Part shown: one piece after another, positions 27,847-37,376 of the stretch | Numbering within the stretch: the stretch's first letter is position 1 | Layout: every line of letters begins with the position of its first letter | DNA from: Fischerella sp. PCC 9431 | GTDB lineage: Bacteria > Cyanobacteriota > Cyanobacteriia > Cyanobacteriales > Nostocaceae | Length of the DNA: 64,000 nt | Assembly: GCF_000447295.1 (NCBI RefSeq) | Contig: NZ_KE650771.1 | Coordinates: 3,982,282 to 4,046,281 of the forward strand | Direction of reading: 5' to 3' | Notes under the pieces: generated by a model | Told to the model about the DNA's origin: nothing | Database searches by the model: none | What the model saw: the letters and a program-made list of their open reading frames with translations, nothing else | Position numbers and translations under genes: made by a program

Positions 27847-30800
27847 ATGGTTAACAGAATTAATTCCGAACCGAAAAACAGTGGTTATCATCGGCGCACA
27901 TTTAGAACTACGTCCGAAACAGAAACTGTACTTCAGCGCCGAAATTATTCTCTCTATTCTCCTATTAATAGTGTTATAGCATGGGCAAAACAAGTCAGCT
28001 TCCGCACCAAAGCGATCGCCTTTGCTGTGGCAATTTCCACACTACCAACCTTGGGAGTGGGAGCTATGACATATTACTTAGTCAATCAATCCCTGATCAA
28101 AGAAGTAAGTAATATCAAACAAACTAGCGCCCGCAATTTGGCAGATAATGTTGAGCGATTTATGCTGAAACGATATCAAGAAATTCAGCTATTCGCTAGC
28201 CAAAAATTTCTGACTGACTCCAAACTCAGAGAGAGTTTAAATGCTGAAAATAAAGTAGCACGGCTCTCTAATTTCCAAGACATTTATCAAGTCTATGAAA
28301 GCATTGCTGTTGTGGATCTCAATGGTAATGTGCTTTTACAAACTCCAGGTGAATCACTTCCTAATCAAAAAAATCAGGAATATTTTCAAGCTGTTCTGAA
28401 AAACAATCAGCCATATATTAGCCAGCCATTGCTGACTACAAATATAGAAAAATCAAAAATCTATTTAGCTGCACCAGTTAAAGATAGTGTCACGCATCAA
28501 ACTATTTATATTGTCCAAGCAGTTGTACCGATACAATCTTTAGGGCAAACACTCAATAAGCTTTCCAGAGTTAACGATGAATATCAATTAATAGATCCTG
28601 CGGGTAAGATTTTTTTGGCAACAGATCCCAATCACTTGGGTAGAGATGCTCAAAAAGTTATTCCCAAATGGAAGAAATTACAAACATCGCCGCACGTAGT
28701 CACACGTGTACTAAGAGACCGTAAAGGTAAAGCCGAAGATTTAACTACTTTTGTTCCTTGGCAAACAACAACAGGTTTACCAGACTTAAATTGGCAATTA
28801 GTCTTGAGTACAGACAAAGCGATCGCTCTGGGAACACAAAGACAATTATTATTGGCATTAGCCGTGGGAACGGTTGTGACGGCGTTATTAGTGGGTGCGA
28901 TCGCCGCTATTTTAGCCAACCGTCTGACTCTACCAATCCAAAGTGCCACAATGGTGGTGAAAAAACTGGCTAGAGGTAACTTTGACAGCCGTATTCATGT
29001 CCAAGGTGAAGATGAATTTGCTACCTTGGGAGCCAGTATAAACCGCATGGCTGATCAACTACAAGACTTGCTCAATAAACAAAAAATCGAAGCCGAACGC
29101 CTGAAGATGTTTACAAATATCCTGACGGCGATTCGGCAATCACTTAATTGTGACGATTTATTTAATACTACCGTTACAGAAGCCAGACAAGCATTAGGAG
29201 CGCATCGAGTTGCTGTCTATCACTTCAATCCTCACGGTAGGGGACAAGTGATCGCCGAGTCTGTAGCGCCCGGATTACCAGTTACTTTGGGCGACACCAT
29301 TGAAGACACTTCCATTGCTAGGCAATTGATAGAAACCTACACAACCAATGGTATTCTGATTGCTAACAACGTCTTTGAGACAGATTTGGTTCCCGAACAT
29401 CTGAGATTGATGGAAAGACTGGAAGTCAAGGCGATATTAGCAACACCAATTCTCAAAGATAATCAAATTTTTGGCTTTTTGATTGCTCATTACTGCTGGG
29501 CGCCCCATGTTTGGCAACCTTTTGAAATTAATTTCTTGCGACAGTTAGCAGTGCAAGTTGGGCTGGCTTTAGAACGAGTGCATTTATTGGAAGTCAGCCA
29601 AGTACTCAAAGACTTTGCGATCCATTTATCTGGTACTCTCAATTCTCAGGAAATCTACAACTTGGCAGTTCAAGATATCCGGAAAGCCTTAAAAGTAGAT
29701 CGTGTCGTTATCTGTAAATTTGATGAAAATTGCCAAGGTAGTATTTTAGCCGAATCCGTAGTTGCAGGTTTACCTAACGTAGAACCAAGATTTCATGAAG
29801 CTGCTGTGCAAGATTACGCAGAAAAGTATCGCCAAGGTGGTGTACTTGCTACTAACAATATTTATCAAGCAGGTTTTTCGGAAGTTTACGTCAAGCAGTT
29901 AGAATCTTTTGCTGTCAGAGCGCATCTAGAAGCACCAATTTCCTTGGGTGGTAATTTACTGGGTTTGTTAATTGCCCATCAATGTACTAGAACTCGCGTC
30001 TGGCAACAAGCGGAAATTGAGTTATTCGAGCAATTCGCCAGATTAATCGGACTGGCTTTAGAAAGAGCAAATCTTTTAGAACAAAGTGAAAAAGCTTCCG
30101 AACACCAACGTCAGCAAGCAGAACAACTGCAAGAACAACTCAATAGACTCTTAGATGATGTTGTGGGAGCCAAAAGAGGCGATTTAACCGTACATGTAGA
30201 AGTTAGTAAAGGTGAAATCGGCGCGATCGCAGACTTTTGTAACTTTATTGTCGAAAGCTTGCGGGAAATTGTCATCCAAGTTAAAGCAGCTGCAACTCAA
30301 TTGAATAGTGCGATCGCCGAAAATTCAGGAGTAATCAGCCAACTCGCCATTGACACATTCAAACAAACCCAGGAAATAGATCGTTCTCTTGATGTTGTTG
30401 ATCAAATCCGGCTTTCGATTAAAGGTGTAGCCAAAAATGCCAGATTAGCTACAGCAGTTGCTCGTACAGCTTCTCCTACCGCCGAAATTGGCGACGCTGC
30501 GATGGATCTCACCGTCGAAAATATTTTTAGCCTGCGCGATTCAATGGCAGAAACAGCCATAAAAATCAAGCGTTTAGGAGACTACTCGCAACATATTACT
30601 CGTCTGGCTTCCTTAATTAAACAAATCTCTTTACAAACTAACTTACTAGCGATCAATGCTGGAATTGAAACAAGTCGTGTGGGTAGAGATAGTGACGCTT
30701 TGATTTCTTTTTCTGAAGAAATAGCAGCCTTGGCAACTGAAAGTGCAACAGTCACAGGTGAAATCGAAGGAATTGCCGCTAATATTAACCTAGAAGTTAG

Positions 30801-31110
30801 CGAAGTTACCAAGACAATAGAATTGGGAAGCATTCAGGTAATAGAAGTAACTCATTTGGTTGAAGATAGCAAACACAGCTTAAATCAAATGCTCAATGTT
30901 TGTTGCCAAGTTGACGAATTAGTACAGTCAATATCTCTCGCCACAGTCTCTCAAGTCCAAACTTCTAAAGAAGTTATTCATTTAATGAAAGAAATTGCGA
31001 AAGTATCTGAAATGACTGGTGGTTCCTATCGCAAAGTATCTGCTTCTCTGCAAAAAACCTTAGAAATTTACCAGCAGTTACAAGCAAGTGTTCGTAGTTT
31101 CAAAGTTTAA
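27847..31110 (+). CDS. Methyl-accepting chemotaxis-like protein with Cache, HAMP and two GAF domains
   Basis: The protein has 1087 residues. In order it shows a cytoplasmic N-tail, a TM helix (about 57-78), a double-Cache periplasmic sensor (about 85-325), a second TM helix (about 330-357, LLLALAVGTVVTALLVGAIAAIL), HAMP, two GAF domains (about 430-580 and 600-750), coiled coil, and an MCP signalling domain to the end. The GAF domains resemble those of PixJ-type photoreceptors but lack the bilin Cys-His pair (AVRAHLEAPI at that place). The hairpin tip reads QTNLLAINAGIETSRVGRDSDALISF, departing from the usual GRGFAVVA tip that contacts CheA/CheW. Signalling competence is therefore doubtful. 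Confidence 0.9.
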   Translation: MVNRINSEPKNSGYHRRTFRTTSETETVLQRRNYSLYSPINSVIAWAKQVSFRTKAIAFAVAISTLPTLGVGAMTYYLVNQSLIKEVSNIKQTSARNLADNVERFMLKRYQEIQLFASQKFLTDSKLRESLNAENKVARLSNFQDIYQVYESIAVVDLNGNVLLQTPGESLPNQKNQEYFQAVLKNNQPYISQPLLTTNIEKSKIYLAAPVKDSVTHQTIYIVQAVVPIQSLGQTLNKLSRVNDEYQLIDPAGKIFLATDPNHLGRDAQKVIPKWKKLQTSPHVVTRVLRDRKGKAEDLTTFVPWQTTTGLPDLNWQLVLSTDKAIALGTQRQLLLALAVGTVVTALLVGAIAAILANRLTLPIQSATMVVKKLARGNFDSRIHVQGEDEFATLGASINRMADQLQDLLNKQKIEAERLKMFTNILTAIRQSLNCDDLFNTTVTEARQALGAHRVAVYHFNPHGRGQVIAESVAPGLPVTLGDTIEDTSIARQLIETYTTNGILIANNVFETDLVPEHLRLMERLEVKAILATPILKDNQIFGFLIAHYCWAPHVWQPFEINFLRQLAVQVGLALERVHLLEVSQVLKDFAIHLSGTLNSQEIYNLAVQDIRKALKVDRVVICKFDENCQGSILAESVVAGLPNVEPRFHEAAVQDYAEKYRQGGVLATNNIYQAGFSEVYVKQLESFAVRAHLEAPISLGGNLLGLLIAHQCTRTRVWQQAEIELFEQFARLIGLALERANLLEQSEKASEHQRQQAEQLQEQLNRLLDDVVGAKRGDLTVHVEVSKGEIGAIADFCNFIVESLREIVIQVKAAATQLNSAIAENSGVISQLAIDTFKQTQEIDRSLDVVDQIRLSIKGVAKNARLATAVARTASPTAEIGDAAMDLTVENIFSLRDSMAETAIKIKRLGDYSQHITRLASLIKQISLQTNLLAINAGIETSRVGRDSDALISFSEEIAALATESATVTGEIEGIAANINLEVSEVTKTIELGSIQVIEVTHLVEDSKHSLNQMLNVCCQVDELVQSISLATVSQVQTSKEVIHLMKEIAKVSEMTGGSYRKVSASLQKTLEIYQQLQASVRSFKV

Positions 31111-32067
31111 GTTAAAAATCAAGAGGAAATAAGTAGATTGGTTCAGATTCCCGACTTTTTCTCACAAGTCGGGGATATTGTTGTTCACAAAACATATCAG
31201 AATGCTATAGCCGTCCATAATCTCTATTACCAATCCCTTCAGGATAGGGAACAGGGAACGGGGAACGCTTAACAGTAAAAAAATAATTTTAGTTGTGGGT
31301 ATAAAGCCCACTTTAAACAAAGAATTGTTTTGAGAGGCGTAGCCCAAAAAACAAGGCGTCCTTGTCTTGAAAAGCTCAGATCGCCGGAAACCGGCGCTCC
31401 GACTTTTCGCTATTTCAATCCCATTCTTTTAAGAGTGGGTTCACTGTTGCCTGTTCCCTATTCCCTGTTCCCTTTGAATCTATTATTTATATCTTGCACC
31501 AGCTTTTCGTCCCGCCAATAAATTTATTTATTAGCTACAGATCAATCTGACTAGGACAGTGTTTGAGTCAGTTTTAACGGACTTATGCTATTAGTCTCAT
31601 TCCTTAATTCTGAGGCGGGATATGGGGTTGGTGCAAGATATCAGATTACAAGCATTAGAACAACTAATACTTATTCTCAAGCTAAACATTTTTATAAGGA
31701 CACACTGCTGTACGCTTTTATCATCTGTATTAGTTGCCCGACTAAAGCAAAATGGTATAATTATCAATATTTTTTTGGTATTTAATGTTATTTGTCTACT
31801 TAAATAAATTAGTTAAACATTTAATTAAGAAACATAAATAATCTAAATAATCAACTTTGAAAATTATTTGACAGTTTTATTCCTAATTCCTAATTTATAA
31901 TTGAGTAATTCCTGATTAGCCATTATTTGTCAATTAATTCGGAATTAATCATACATATGGTAGCTGTTATTTATCTACGTAGCGTAGATATGGAGTCTTG
32001 TTTTTAATTCTGGATTACACACTCATCATGTATTCCCTTGTATTTGGTATCAAAAACAATTCCAGCT
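31111..32067. other. Gene-free spacer with palindromes
   Basis: A CCCGACTT/AAGTCGGG hairpin (31147-31176) lies 36 bp after the receptor gene, and a CGCCGGAAACCGGCG palindrome is at 31382-31396. The rest is A/T-rich with GGGAACGGGGAACG and CCCTATTCCCTGTTCCC low-complexity tracts. No gene or promoter can be supported. Confidence 0.45.
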
Positions 32068-32937
32068 ATGTTAAAAAATAGGGAACTAGAAAACCAGACA
32101 AATTTTCTGGTAGAAGCCAAAGATAACTTGAATAACCTAGAATCTTTATTCTTAGAACTCAAATCTCAGTCTCAAATTGATTCGCGAACGATTGATATAG
32201 CCCTTAAAAACGTTCATTCTATCAAAGCTGGTGCAGATATTCTAGGATTTCCTCTACTTAGTAAATTTGCTCACCGTTTAGAAGATGCACTACACATTTT
32301 AAGAAAACAGGCTAACTTTTTAGAAATTGACAGCGAGTTACATGCTTTACTGTTATCCAGTGTTGAATGGTTATGTCAGATAGTGGAATTACTTGCTGTT
32401 GGCTATGTTATTGATGAGCAATGGTTAGCAAGTTTTTGTTTTCCAGTCTTTGAGGAATTAAAAAAACACGTGAGTGAGCAAAATTTGGTACACAACAATA
32501 CACAAAATCCACCCTATAACGAACTGGAAGACATCATATTATTAATTTTTCAAACTGAGGTCGAAGAATATTTGCAACACCTCAAATCTGTATTATGTAA
32601 GACAGACAAGTCTAATTTAAAATCAGAAGTTATTGTCATAGCTACTCAATTGGGTGATTTGGGAGAACTACTGAATTTAAAAGCTTTTACTCAGCTTTGT
32701 CGGTCAGTCATACAACATTTAAAAGAAAGTGTATTCTACGCAGATGTAACAGAAATTGCTCAATTAGCATTATTCACATGGCAGCGATCGCAAACATTGA
32801 TACTGACAAAACAATTTGAGCAATTACCAACTGAAATTGTTACTAAAGCTCTCAACTTAGAAGATAGTCGTTTTATGGCTTCTCCGATAATTCAAAATTG
32901 CGAATCACTACATCTTGAATCATCGGTGTCTGCATAA
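32068..32937 (+). CDS. Truncated CheA-like protein: HPt region only
   Basis: From ATG 32068 (a TTG ten codons upstream is also possible) the protein has 289 residues. The first ~110 form a histidine phosphotransfer domain: NVHSIKAGADILGF carries the phospho-accepting His in the HSxKxxA pattern. The second half (VEEYLQHLKSVL ... LGDLGELLNLKAFTQLCRSVIQHL ... WQRSQTL) matches the region following HPt in large cyanobacterial CheA hybrids such as PixL. The protein then stops: no dimerisation, kinase, CheW-like or receiver domains follow, and cobA begins on the other strand 36 bp later. It is either a degraded cheA or a stand-alone phosphotransfer protein. Confidence 0.8.
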   Translation: MLKNRELENQTNFLVEAKDNLNNLESLFLELKSQSQIDSRTIDIALKNVHSIKAGADILGFPLLSKFAHRLEDALHILRKQANFLEIDSELHALLLSSVEWLCQIVELLAVGYVIDEQWLASFCFPVFEELKKHVSEQNLVHNNTQNPPYNELEDIILLIFQTEVEEYLQHLKSVLCKTDKSNLKSEVIVIATQLGDLGELLNLKAFTQLCRSVIQHLKESVFYADVTEIAQLALFTWQRSQTLILTKQFEQLPTEIVTKALNLEDSRFMASPIIQNCESLHLESSVSA

Positions 32938-32973
32938 ACGCTTCTCTAACATCACAAGTGTAAATAGGGTTGA

Positions 32974-33768
32974 TTATAACGGACGACAACCAGATAAAAT
33001 CCTGTGCATATTCACCACCGCCCCAATTACCATGATCGCAGGTGCTTCAAATCCAGATTGCTCAACTTGCTCTACAATTGTCCCCAATTCACCAATTAAT
33101 TCTTCCTGATCTGGACGCGTACCCCAACGTACCAAAGCAATCGGAGTATCCAGACTCAACCCCGCCTTTACCAACTCTTCGGTAATATAAGCCAGATTGT
33201 GAATTCCCATGTAGATTACTATCGTTTCGGAACCGTGAGCGATCGCACTCCAATTCACAGTTGGTCGATACTTACCTGCTGCCTCATGACCAGTAACAAA
33301 TGTCACCGAAGAACTATATAATCGATGAGTCAAAGGAATACCAGCATAGGCTGGGGCAGCAATTCCCGATGTAATACCTGGCACAACCTCCACAGATACT
33401 CCTGCTTGCAATAATTCTGCCATCTCTTCGCCTCCGCGACCAAAAACAAATGGATCGCCCCCCTTCAACCGAACGACAACCGCATGTTCTTGGGCTTTCT
33501 CAATCATTAACTGCGTCGTTTCTTCCTGCATTAATGAATGACGTCCCCGGCGCTTACCAGCATTAATTTTTTCAGCTTGGGGATTAATCATTTCTAGAAT
33601 CGCAGGACTGACTAAAGCATCATAAATAACAACATCTGCACACTCCAATAATCCTTTACCCTTGAGAGTCATCAATCCCGGATCTCCCGGTCCCGCACCA
33701 ACTAAATAAACCTTTCCCAAACAATTCTTCCCGTCTTTGTGATCGTCCCTGGTGTTTTGGCGGTTCAT
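32974..33768 (-). CDS. cobA: Uroporphyrinogen-III C-methyltransferase (SUMT)
   Basis: The ATG at 33768 overlaps the sirB stop as ATGA, giving 264 residues and translational coupling; an ATG six codons earlier also exists. Family signatures are VYLVGAGPGDPGLMTLKG, VRLKGGDPFVFGRGGEE and VVPGITSGIAAPAYAGIPLTHR. The enzyme methylates uroporphyrinogen III at C2 and C7 with SAM to give precorrin-2, the entry to siroheme and cobalamin. It lacks a fused uroporphyrinogen-III synthase or siroheme-synthase domain. Its neighbour sirB provides iron insertion, so the pair serves siroheme for nitrite and sulfite reductases. Confidence 0.95.
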   Translation of the reverse strand: MNRQNTRDDHKDGKNCLGKVYLVGAGPGDPGLMTLKGKGLLECADVVIYDALVSPAILEMINPQAEKINAGKRRGRHSLMQEETTQLMIEKAQEHAVVVRLKGGDPFVFGRGGEEMAELLQAGVSVEVVPGITSGIAAPAYAGIPLTHRLYSSSVTFVTGHEAAGKYRPTVNWSAIAHGSETIVIYMGIHNLAYITEELVKAGLSLDTPIALVRWGTRPDQEELIGELGTIVEQVEQSGFEAPAIMVIGAVVNMHRILSGCRPL

Positions 33769-34487
33769 TCTTTGATCAAGTCCCAAACTAAATCAGCTAA
33801 TTCTGCACTTGCTCCTAAAGGTTTTGCTAGTTGCAAATCCACATCAGGAAACTGTAATTGTAACTTTTCTGTTACCTGAGCGATCGCATCAGTTATTCCA
33901 CCTGCGAATAAAAAGTATGGCAAAATTGCAATTTGCTTGTGTCCGAGTTTCATCAACTCTTTGACTTGAAATTCTAAACTTGGAGGTACAGACCAATAAG
34001 CAGTAACAGCACCTAAATTTTTCGCTATTGCTTCCACTGGCGTTTGCGAACCCAGACGCCGACTACCGTGGGTGATCAGAATTCTCGCCGTCGTCGTTGT
34101 TGCTGTGGCAAATTGGTTTGCTAACAACCACTCTAAACCAGGATGGCTACCTAAGTATGGTTGTAATTCTATCAAAATATCTTGACCAAGAGCCTGCCTA
34201 GCCAACGCTACCTCAGTGGGAATATCATCCATGACATGTACCCCAGGTAGCAAAAATAATGGCACAACTTTTAGGTGAATCTTCTCACAACTACAAAAAT
34301 TTCTGACAAACTTAATGATCTGCTCATGCAACGGTTCTGGATTTAACTCTAAACATGCTGTACCAACTATAATTCCAGTTCCAAGATTTTGGGTTTGCTC
34401 AATCACCAGATTTGCTAACTGCTGCATGGCAACTCCTGGGCGCGGATCTCTGCTGCCGTGGGATACTAGTAAACATGCAAGCATCAT
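33765..34487 (-). CDS. sirB: Sirohydrochlorin chelatase, CbiX/SirB type
   Basis: This protein of about 240 residues (start ATG 34487, possibly 34484) has two CbiX half-domains. The first holds LLVSHGSRDPRPG and FLLPGVHVMDDIP; the second holds ILITHGSRRLGSQ and PYFLFAGGITDAI. The histidines of the two SHGSR/THGSR strands and of PGVH/AGGI loops bind the metal. It inserts Fe2+ into sirohydrochlorin to finish siroheme; Co2+ insertion for cobalamin is an alternative within the family. It is translationally coupled to cobA, and unlike some homologues has no His-rich insert. Confidence 0.9.
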   Translation of the reverse strand: MMLACLLVSHGSRDPRPGVAMQQLANLVIEQTQNLGTGIIVGTACLELNPEPLHEQIIKFVRNFCSCEKIHLKVVPLFLLPGVHVMDDIPTEVALARQALGQDILIELQPYLGSHPGLEWLLANQFATATTTTARILITHGSRRLGSQTPVEAIAKNLGAVTAYWSVPPSLEFQVKELMKLGHKQIAILPYFLFAGGITDAIAQVTEKLQLQFPDVDLQLAKPLGASAELADLVWDLIKE

Positions 34488-34629
34488 TAGCAAAAGTATT
34501 TTGATACATCTAGTTAGATAATTTTAGCAAATAATAAATATTATTTTTAATATTTGTTGTTGGTTATGGGTAGAAAGATAATTTTTCTAACCAACAACCA
34601 ACACATAACTAATACCGAACCTTAATCAG

Positions 34630-35319
34630 TTAGGATTGCTTTTCGGCGACAGGATCAGCAATGTAACGGAAAGTTGGTTCAGAATTCCAAGGTCCACGTT
34701 CATCTTTGCCATTTGTAGACAAGTTGTAGTAAATATCAACTGTACTATCAGGCTGGATATTCCCAAAGAATGGATCTGTTAGTTTACCCAAAGAATCTAG
34801 TGCTTTCATAAACATTTGGGTGTGAGAGATTTCTCTAGTCAAAAGATGAACTAAAGTATTTTTACTACCCTCATCTGGAGCTAATTTAATCAATGCTTCG
34901 TAAGTTTGACGCGCACCAGCTTCAGCAGCAATATCAGCTCTTAAATCACGGACGACATCACCACCTTCATTGACATAATTAGCATTCCAAGCAACACCTT
35001 GGCTATCTAGTAAGTGTGGTCCCATACCCCGTACAGAAAACAGAGTACTCTTATAAGCTTCAGTTTGGTCAACATTTTTGGTATGAGCTTCAATGAGTTT
35101 ACCCACCATTTCTAAATGACCAAACTCTTCTATAGCAATATCTTGCAGCATATCCCGAATTCCAGGATTTTCGCAGTGAAACGACTGAGTCCAATATTGT
35201 AAAGCTGCTGTTAATTCACCTGTTGCACCGCCAAATTGCTCTAAAAGTAATTGGGCAAAACGTGGATTGGCTTCTTTGACCTCAACTACATGTATTGTCT
35301 CTTTTTTATGAAAAAACAT
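34630..35319 (-). CDS. Manganese catalase
   Basis: This 229-residue four-helix-bundle protein matches the non-haem dimanganese catalase family (KatA/KatB of Anabaena). Metal-binding Glu and His residues fall in FGGATGELTAALQYW, IAIEEFGHLEMVG, DIAAEAGARQTYE and LTREISHTQMFMKAL. It converts hydrogen peroxide to water and oxygen in the cytoplasm. In Anabaena such proteins also protect against salt and desiccation stress (family knowledge). The C-terminal segment (PEKQS-like, YIADPVAEKQS) is short, typical for the clade. It starts at ATG 35319 with GAGAGGAAA upstream. No operon partner. Confidence 0.92.
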   Translation of the reverse strand: MFFHKKETIHVVEVKEANPRFAQLLLEQFGGATGELTAALQYWTQSFHCENPGIRDMLQDIAIEEFGHLEMVGKLIEAHTKNVDQTEAYKSTLFSVRGMGPHLLDSQGVAWNANYVNEGGDVVRDLRADIAAEAGARQTYEALIKLAPDEGSKNTLVHLLTREISHTQMFMKALDSLGKLTDPFFGNIQPDSTVDIYYNLSTNGKDERGPWNSEPTFRYIADPVAEKQS

Positions 35320-35734
35320 TAGTTAGTTTCCTCTCTTGAAATCTTTGAATTGACAGCAAAATAACAGGGATAAAGTATTTATGAAAAATTCCAGATCTTC
35401 ATCCACTGACTCGATAATTGTTAGTTGCTATATTTCACCACTAACTACTAGTAGTTGCGAAAAATATGTTTGTTACGCTGCTCTATTTAAAAATGCTAAA
35501 CATTACAGCAAATCTTTACCTTCTCCTAAAGAAAGACTTGCTGTTCAATTTTTTCTAACTAAAGCTTTATTTTTTTATGACAAAAACTTCATTATTATAT
35601 TTATTTGATAACAGCACAAAAAAGTTAATTAGTGGGAGTTGTTAGTTGTCAGTTTTTAGTTTTAATTGAACATTGGTCATTGGGAAGGGACTTGTTAAAT
35701 AATTCTCCCTTGTCCTCCTTGTCCCCAATCCCTC

Positions 35735-36151
35735 TCATTGCTGTTCAGCCTTGTAAGTGTAAAACTTGTCAAAAGCTCCCAGTGTCTCAAATTTATAACC
35801 AGGTGCAGAGGGCAAAACAGAGTCAACCCTCAATGCAGGTATTAACGAATTCACATTTAAATCTGTACGGTAAATACTAAAAACAATGAAATCTTGACGT
35901 TCTGTACTCTCAGCTATAATTTCCCGAATTTGCGGCTGGGCAGAAGTTACTAACTGCCTGCAATTAAACTTTATGATAGTTTCTAAAAATTTTGGAGTTT
36001 TTTTACAGACATTTGTGTTCAGATATCCTGTTAGTCTTTGTGCTGCGTACTCTTCATACTCAACTTGATTGGGATTAGTCTGAGTCATTACTACTCCCAA
36101 AGCAGCTAGACCAAAGACTCCCACATATGTCATAATGTTTAGGACTCTCAT
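35735..36151 (-). CDS. DUF4359-type small exported protein
   Basis: This 138-residue protein has one N-terminal hydrophobic helix (MTYVGVFGLAALGVVMTQT) acting as signal or anchor. It is followed by a conserved block with NPNQVEYEEYAAQRLTGYL and paired cysteines in NVCKKTPKF and IKFNCRQL, and it ends FDKFYTYKAEQQ. This is the pattern of the DUF4359 family, widespread in cyanobacteria and of unknown function. Orientation and cysteines suggest an extracytoplasmic domain with a disulfide. The gene is followed by CCTTGTCCTCCTTGTCCCC low-complexity sequence and preceded, on the other side, by tRNA-His. Confidence 0.82.
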   Translation of the reverse strand: MRVLNIMTYVGVFGLAALGVVMTQTNPNQVEYEEYAAQRLTGYLNTNVCKKTPKFLETIIKFNCRQLVTSAQPQIREIIAESTERQDFIVFSIYRTDLNVNSLIPALRVDSVLPSAPGYKFETLGAFDKFYTYKAEQQ

Positions 36152-36261
36152 TTTTTAATGGGTGATTTGCTGTAGTCTTTAGACTCAAGATTACCTGAGT
36201 CCGTTCCTTGAAAAAAATCTGGATCAATTTTTCAAGAAAGTGCTATAATAAGAAACGCAAT

Positions 36262-36335
36262 GGCGAGCGTAGCCAAGTGGTTAAGGCAGAGGATTGTGGT
36301 TCCTCCACTCGTGGGTTCGAGTCCCATCGTTCGCC
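36262..36335 (+). tRNA. trnH: tRNA-His (GTG anticodon)
   Basis: A complete cloverleaf is present. The acceptor stem GCGAGCG pairs with CGTTCGC (one G-U), with an encoded G(-1) at 36262 opposite C73 at 36335, the identity mark of tRNA-His. The D arm is AGCCAAGTGGTTAAGGCA, the anticodon arm GAGGA-TTGTGGT-TCCTC with GTG at 36296-36298, and the T arm GTGGGTTCGAGTCCCAT. CCA is not encoded and must be added afterwards. Confidence 0.97.
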
Positions 36336-36929
36336 CTGAATAGTTAGGTAAAGTATATAATCAGTTGTACCAAGACTAGCTAAATTATATGAGGAACCAT
36401 TAGCTCAAGTCTGAGGTTTTTCTATTTGATATCAGGATTGGTGTTTTTATGTGTTCCCAAATCAAAATTTGATCAGCAATATTTCTTTGATACTACAAGC
36501 CTCCAGATTACATAAATAAAGCCGAAGTCAATCCAAAATCCAAAATCGAATGACGGCGCGCTAGTAGCAGTATTGGAATTAAATTCAAGCTCTTCTTACC
36601 ACTTGAATTATTGGGTTTGCTACTTCTTGCGGGATTAATTCTACCCGATCCACGTTCTAGCATTGGCGATCGCTAACCTAATAAATAAAGATAATTGTTG
36701 AATCTGCACACTGAAATACAGAAAATTTCTAGCAATACCCTGTGAAGAGAGGGATTTAGAGATTAGAGGTCAGAGAATTTAGTAGTTTACACTTTTGATC
36801 TTCACTACTTTACATATTTGCTACTGATTAGTTATTCTAGATACTAACTACTAACAACTAACCAGTGTACAGACGTGCCATAACATGTCTGTACATCCAC
36901 AAGAAACTAACCACTAGCATTAATCAGTT
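36336..36929. other. Spacer without recognisable genes
   Basis: About 590 bp follow tRNA-His. Two CCAAAATCCAAAATCG-type tracts and an ACTAACTACTAACAACTAACC heptamer-like tract near 36840-36862 are present. No open frame, terminator or structured RNA could be supported. Confidence 0.5.
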
Positions 36930-37268
36930 TTAATCCTCATCAAGAGCAGGAAAAAATTCCTCAAATTGCCATAAATTATCTCTGTTTTCAAAAAACCAAA
37001 TTCGAGTTGCTGGGGTTAATTTACTCCAAATAATTTCAGGAGAGACATGAGGAGATGCATATCGATACTCCTGACCGATAGCTTTGAGGTTTTCTGTGAC
37101 ATCGTCAGGAATACCAAATTCTTTCCAATCAACTTCTCTATATATTCCGGACACACCCGTAGCAGGATCAAAAATTAATTGTGCAGCTCTAATTAAGTCC
37201 GCAAAGTGTACTGGCTTGAGTTTGTTGATTTGCTGAATTTGAAGTGATTCGTTATTTTCGCGAGACAT
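36930..37268 (-). CDS. Conserved cyanobacterial hypothetical protein
   Basis: This 112-residue protein runs from ATG 37268 (MSRENNESLQIQQINKL); a TTG six codons upstream is a weaker alternative. It is soluble and acidic, with WKEFGIPDDVTENLKAIGQEYRY and TPATRIWFFENRDNLWQFEEFFPALDED, rich in aromatic residues, and has no signal peptide or cysteine. I do not recognise the family. It is followed, in the same direction upstream, by an NTF2-like gene 108 bp away, so a shared transcript is possible. A regulatory or assembly role cannot be inferred from sequence. Confidence 0.65.
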   Translation of the reverse strand: MSRENNESLQIQQINKLKPVHFADLIRAAQLIFDPATGVSGIYREVDWKEFGIPDDVTENLKAIGQEYRYASPHVSPEIIWSKLTPATRIWFFENRDNLWQFEEFFPALDED

Positions 37269-37376
37269 CGTTTCTGGAGTGGTCAAGAGTAATTATTGGT
37301 GGGATTTACTTTGATGAGACTCCTACCCCGATGCCTCTAGTTTAGCGCATAGCAGCAAATGAGCGATCGCTGATCT

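Noticed and set aside
28000-30100. Bilin-binding photoreceptor function for the chemoreceptor GAF domains
   Set aside because: The Cys-His chromophore pair is not present at the expected position in either GAF domain.
31585-31807. Two overlapping short frames before the CheA-like gene
   Set aside because: Both are A/T-rich, lack ribosome sites and resemble random open frames.
35381-35608. 75-codon frame divergent from the manganese catalase gene
   Set aside because: Ser/Tyr/Phe-rich random-looking sequence without ribosome site or domain.
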